DNA of 55,395 nucleotides from Rikenellaceae bacterium (GTDB lineage Bacteria > Bacteroidota > Bacteroidia > Bacteroidales > Rikenellaceae), in assembly GCA_015059805.1 (NCBI GenBank), contig SUZO01000012.1:1-55395 (forward strand), in the 5' to 3' direction. The position numbers and the translations under genes were made by a program. How positions within the stretch are numbered: the stretch's first letter is position 1; each line of letters starts with the position of its first letter. Shown here piece after piece: positions 53,167-55,395 of the stretch. The notes below the pieces were generated by a model. That model saw only the letters and a program-made list of their open reading frames with translations. It was not told where the DNA came from and searched no databases.

Positions 53167-55236
53167 TTAATATGTAGCCTGCTTACCTGTTCCTCGGCAG
53201 TTGAAACATCTACCAGAGCCGTTGCAAGATGGGCAGGTGTCGTTATACCCAGAGTATGGGTTGTACTTGTATCCGCGACCATTGCAAGAGCTGCATCCGC
53301 CACCGCCACCGCAATATTTACAAGGTCCGTCTACATAACTTCTGCCACTGTCGTTGCTGTTAGAACTACCGCTATTGCTGTTATATCCGCCACCATTGTT
53401 CATATAGACTCTGCTACGAGGCATTAAATTATCATACTCCTGCTTGGAAATTGGTATATCAAACAGATGTCCATTGATTTTAATGTAGGACCAATTCAGT
53501 GCTATATGCAGTGTCACATTAGTTCTCTCCTCTTGAGTATATGCAAAAGCATAACCTCCCTTGTACACCCACTTGGTATTATCGACATACTGTTTGGTAA
53601 AGCCATATAGATGACTATCGCTACGGCTCACTTGGAAAAATACAGTCGCTTTCCACTCGCCATTGTGGAAGTATGACCTGATGCTGGCTATCAGACCACT
53701 CTTATTCTTGAAGCAGATATATCTGTTTGCATCATCAGGCAGAGTGTTAGGCATAGGGGAGTGCTTTGAGTACCTTGAGGTGCTGCTTGAAGCACTTGAA
53801 GAGCTTGAACTCCTTGAGGCAGACTGCTGAGGTCGGGCAGTTGCTTTGTTCTTCAGTGCAACAACCTCGGCAATCATCTCGCTTGCCGTTGATTTGTTTA
53901 TCTGTGTGGTGTTCTGGTGAAACAGTCTGAGGTAGTAGAGGGCTGTGTCGTAGTTCTTCTCACATCCTCGCCCCGACTTGTACATACCTCCCAATATCAT
54001 ACAAGCGAACCAATAGTCGTTGCTTGATGGGGTCAAATCTTTGACGCACTTCTTGTACCAACTATGCGCTTTTTGGAACTGCTTGGAGTTGTTGTAGCTG
54101 TCGGCAAGACAGCGGTAGGCTGGGTAGTGCTTACCCTCTGCTGCACGAAGCAGCCACGGAATAGCCTGCTGGTATTTATCATCATCGTAGAGTTTTTTAC
54201 CCTTGGTATAACACTCTGCAATGGTGTATGCCGAGACATTTGGGTGCTCCTGAAGATACGCAATATGGGCACTTAGACTCTTGCCAGAAGAGCTAAATAT
54301 TGGTAGGCGATTTGCCGCAGCAAGATACTCCTCGTAGCGTATGCGGTTGGGGTTGTTTATCTTCTCCTGCAAACTTTGCATAATATAGCCTCGGCGCATG
54401 AAGTGTGGTAGTATAGCCTTCTTAAAGTTTTTCTTTATCGCCTCAGTTGCGTTTTTATACATCTTTGGCTGGGTTAGCTGCGTTCCAGACTGGTCATAGA
54501 TGGTGTAGTAACTATCTCTTTGAGCGACGAACAGACCAAGAGTAGAGAATAGATGACTGTCGTATAGCTTAGGCAGTTTTGTCTTGTCGAGTTTACACTC
54601 ATATCTGAGTTCGTTAAAATTAAAGGACTCTACAGAGCTATACTTGCAAGGCACAAGCACATCTCCTAACGAGTTTAACACTCCACATTGAGAGACTTGG
54701 AAGTTGCTAAATATAATTGCACCAGAGAATATTGGGGTGTAATAACCATTTAGTTTGCCACTTACAACTTCATTGTTGATAGTTACTAATTGGTATCTAC
54801 TATTTTGGTCGCCTTTTGGTTTATTGGCAAAGAGATAGAAACGATTTTCCCCACTTAATAGGGATATAGGAGAGACAGATTTACCCGGAAAAAGCTCCTT
54901 GCCGTTAGCATCAACAGCTGTGTTGTGATTTATGACAACAAACTGGTCGAATGTCATTGGTAGCGCGCGACCAGCGTTAGCAACTATACAGCCCTTGCGG
55001 TCAACAATAAAGTACTCTTTGTTGTACTTAACAGTGATCATATACTCTCTGCTGTAGTAGGTCTTTATATGGTCTAATACATTGTCAACTAAACATTTAC
55101 CACTGTTGTCAGATAGCCCATACTTACCATCTTTTTGAGTGACCCTTACAATTGGTAATTTAGGGTGTGAAGATTGCTGCGCTACTGCTGATAGGGTAGC
55201 GCACAGAGTAAGAAGGAGTAGAAGTTGCTTTTTCAT
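53167..55236 (-). CDS. Secreted protein with WG-like repeats, Sel1/TPR-like repeats and a C-terminal DnaJ-type zinc finger
   Basis: 689 residues, signal peptide MKKQLLLLLTLCATLSAVAQ. Part 1 (about 25-260) has WG-repeat-like beta units, for example KDGKYGLSDNSGKCLVDNVL and EYFIVDRKGCIVANAGR. Part 2 (about 320-470) has Sel1/TPR-like helices: GKKLYDDDKYQQAIPWLLRA, YPAYRCLADSYNNSKQF, MYKSGRGCEKNYDTALYYLR. Then comes a Ser/Ala-rich linker, a beta domain (about 520-620), a Gly/Asn/Ser stretch, and at the C-terminus four CxxC motifs of the DnaJ central-domain kind (CKYCGG, CSSCNGRG, CPSCNGSG, CFNCRGTG), expected to bind two zinc ions. There is no J-domain. Function not recognised; protein-binding or scaffold role is a guess. 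Confidence 0.72.
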   Translation of the reverse strand: MKKQLLLLLTLCATLSAVAQQSSHPKLPIVRVTQKDGKYGLSDNSGKCLVDNVLDHIKTYYSREYMITVKYNKEYFIVDRKGCIVANAGRALPMTFDQFVVINHNTAVDANGKELFPGKSVSPISLLSGENRFYLFANKPKGDQNSRYQLVTINNEVVSGKLNGYYTPIFSGAIIFSNFQVSQCGVLNSLGDVLVPCKYSSVESFNFNELRYECKLDKTKLPKLYDSHLFSTLGLFVAQRDSYYTIYDQSGTQLTQPKMYKNATEAIKKNFKKAILPHFMRRGYIMQSLQEKINNPNRIRYEEYLAAANRLPIFSSSGKSLSAHIAYLQEHPNVSAYTIAECYTKGKKLYDDDKYQQAIPWLLRAAEGKHYPAYRCLADSYNNSKQFQKAHSWYKKCVKDLTPSSNDYWFACMILGGMYKSGRGCEKNYDTALYYLRLFHQNTTQINKSTASEMIAEVVALKNKATARPQQSASRSSSSSSASSSTSRYSKHSPMPNTLPDDANRYICFKNKSGLIASIRSYFHNGEWKATVFFQVSRSDSHLYGFTKQYVDNTKWVYKGGYAFAYTQEERTNVTLHIALNWSYIKINGHLFDIPISKQEYDNLMPRSRVYMNNGGGYNSNSGSSNSNDSGRSYVDGPCKYCGGGGGCSSCNGRGYKYNPYSGYNDTCPSCNGSGRCFNCRGTGKQATY

Positions 55237-55395
55237 AGGGCTATAATCTATAAAAGGACTGCTAACCCTCTGTTAGACCCTCTGTAGAATGTGGACAGTG
55301 AAGCATTCTACAAAACTTATTGATTGACAAAGTGTTAAGTTGTTTGGATTGAGGACTGATTGTCCGTACAAAAGTCGTCTAAACATTTATTTTAC
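55237..55395. other. Upstream region of the zinc-finger protein gene, window end
   Basis: About 160 nt with no gene. Seen: a short direct repeat ACCCTCTGT (two copies, about 55266-55288) and the inverted repeat TAGAATG/CATTCTA (about 55284-55310). No promoter of consensus quality was identified, so the gene's promoter may be unusual or lie outside what can be seen. Confidence 0.4.

Overview
This is a window from a Bacteroidota chromosome, most likely order Bacteroidales. Supporting this are SusC/SusD pairs, BACON, DUF1573 and carboxypeptidase-regulatory-like domains, lipoproteins with acidic residues after the lipobox Cys, the L7/L12 and RpoB sequences, and many promoters of the Bacteroidota form TTG-N19/20-TAnnTTTG with no clear Shine-Dalgarno sites. 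An Alistipes/Rikenellaceae-like source is possible but cannot be proven from this window. No rRNA, tRNA, CRISPR array, transposase or phage gene was seen.

Layout. (1) 1-8921: the end of rplL, a 424-nt structured leader, then rpoB and rpoC, closed by a strong terminator. (2) 9038-12445, minus: ileS. (3) 12779-20093: a FadL/OmpP1-type porin; surE with a NarX/LiaS-type histidine kinase and LuxR-type regulator; then ResB-CcsA cytochrome c maturation genes leading into a three-haem cytochrome c peroxidase. (4) 20126-22580: a TPP riboswitch in front of a TonB-dependent receptor, probably for thiamine uptake. (5) 22651-37568: one tightly coupled nine-gene operon of SusC, SusD, five other lipoproteins (two with leucine-rich repeats), a lipoprotein subtilisin-type protease and a DUF1573 protein. 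It has no glycan-degrading enzyme, so it looks like a surface proteolysis and peptide-import system rather than a polysaccharide locus. A second large beta-barrel receptor follows at 37664-40753. (6) 40807-51135: a glycerophosphodiesterase, a small exported protein, a sodium:solute symporter, two paralogous cytoplasmic FAD oxidoreductases, a secreted bleomycin-hydrolase-like peptidase, an SGNH hydrolase lipoprotein and a secreted alpha/beta esterase. Both FAD genes sit opposite a minus-strand gene across divergent promoters of nearly identical interleaved geometry. (7) 51182-55236: thiL, adk (minus), and a secreted protein with WG-like repeats, Sel1/TPR-like repeats and a DnaJ-type zinc-finger domain (minus).

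The least expected signal is non-coding. Two copies of a composite palindromic element (130/131 bp with 19-22-bp terminal inverted repeats, a conserved loop on a diverged but still complementary stem, then four 7-bp repeats) each begin exactly on the TAA stop codon of the upstream gene (16680 and 42168). An unrelated element with 16-bp terminal inverted repeats begins within the stop codon of thiL. These look like mobile or structural 3'-end elements.

Gene starts were moved inward from the longest open frames where a signal peptide, lipobox, promoter position or stop/start overlap decided the matter. Family names such as DUF4984, DUF4458 and DUF5003 are recalled from memory and were not searched.
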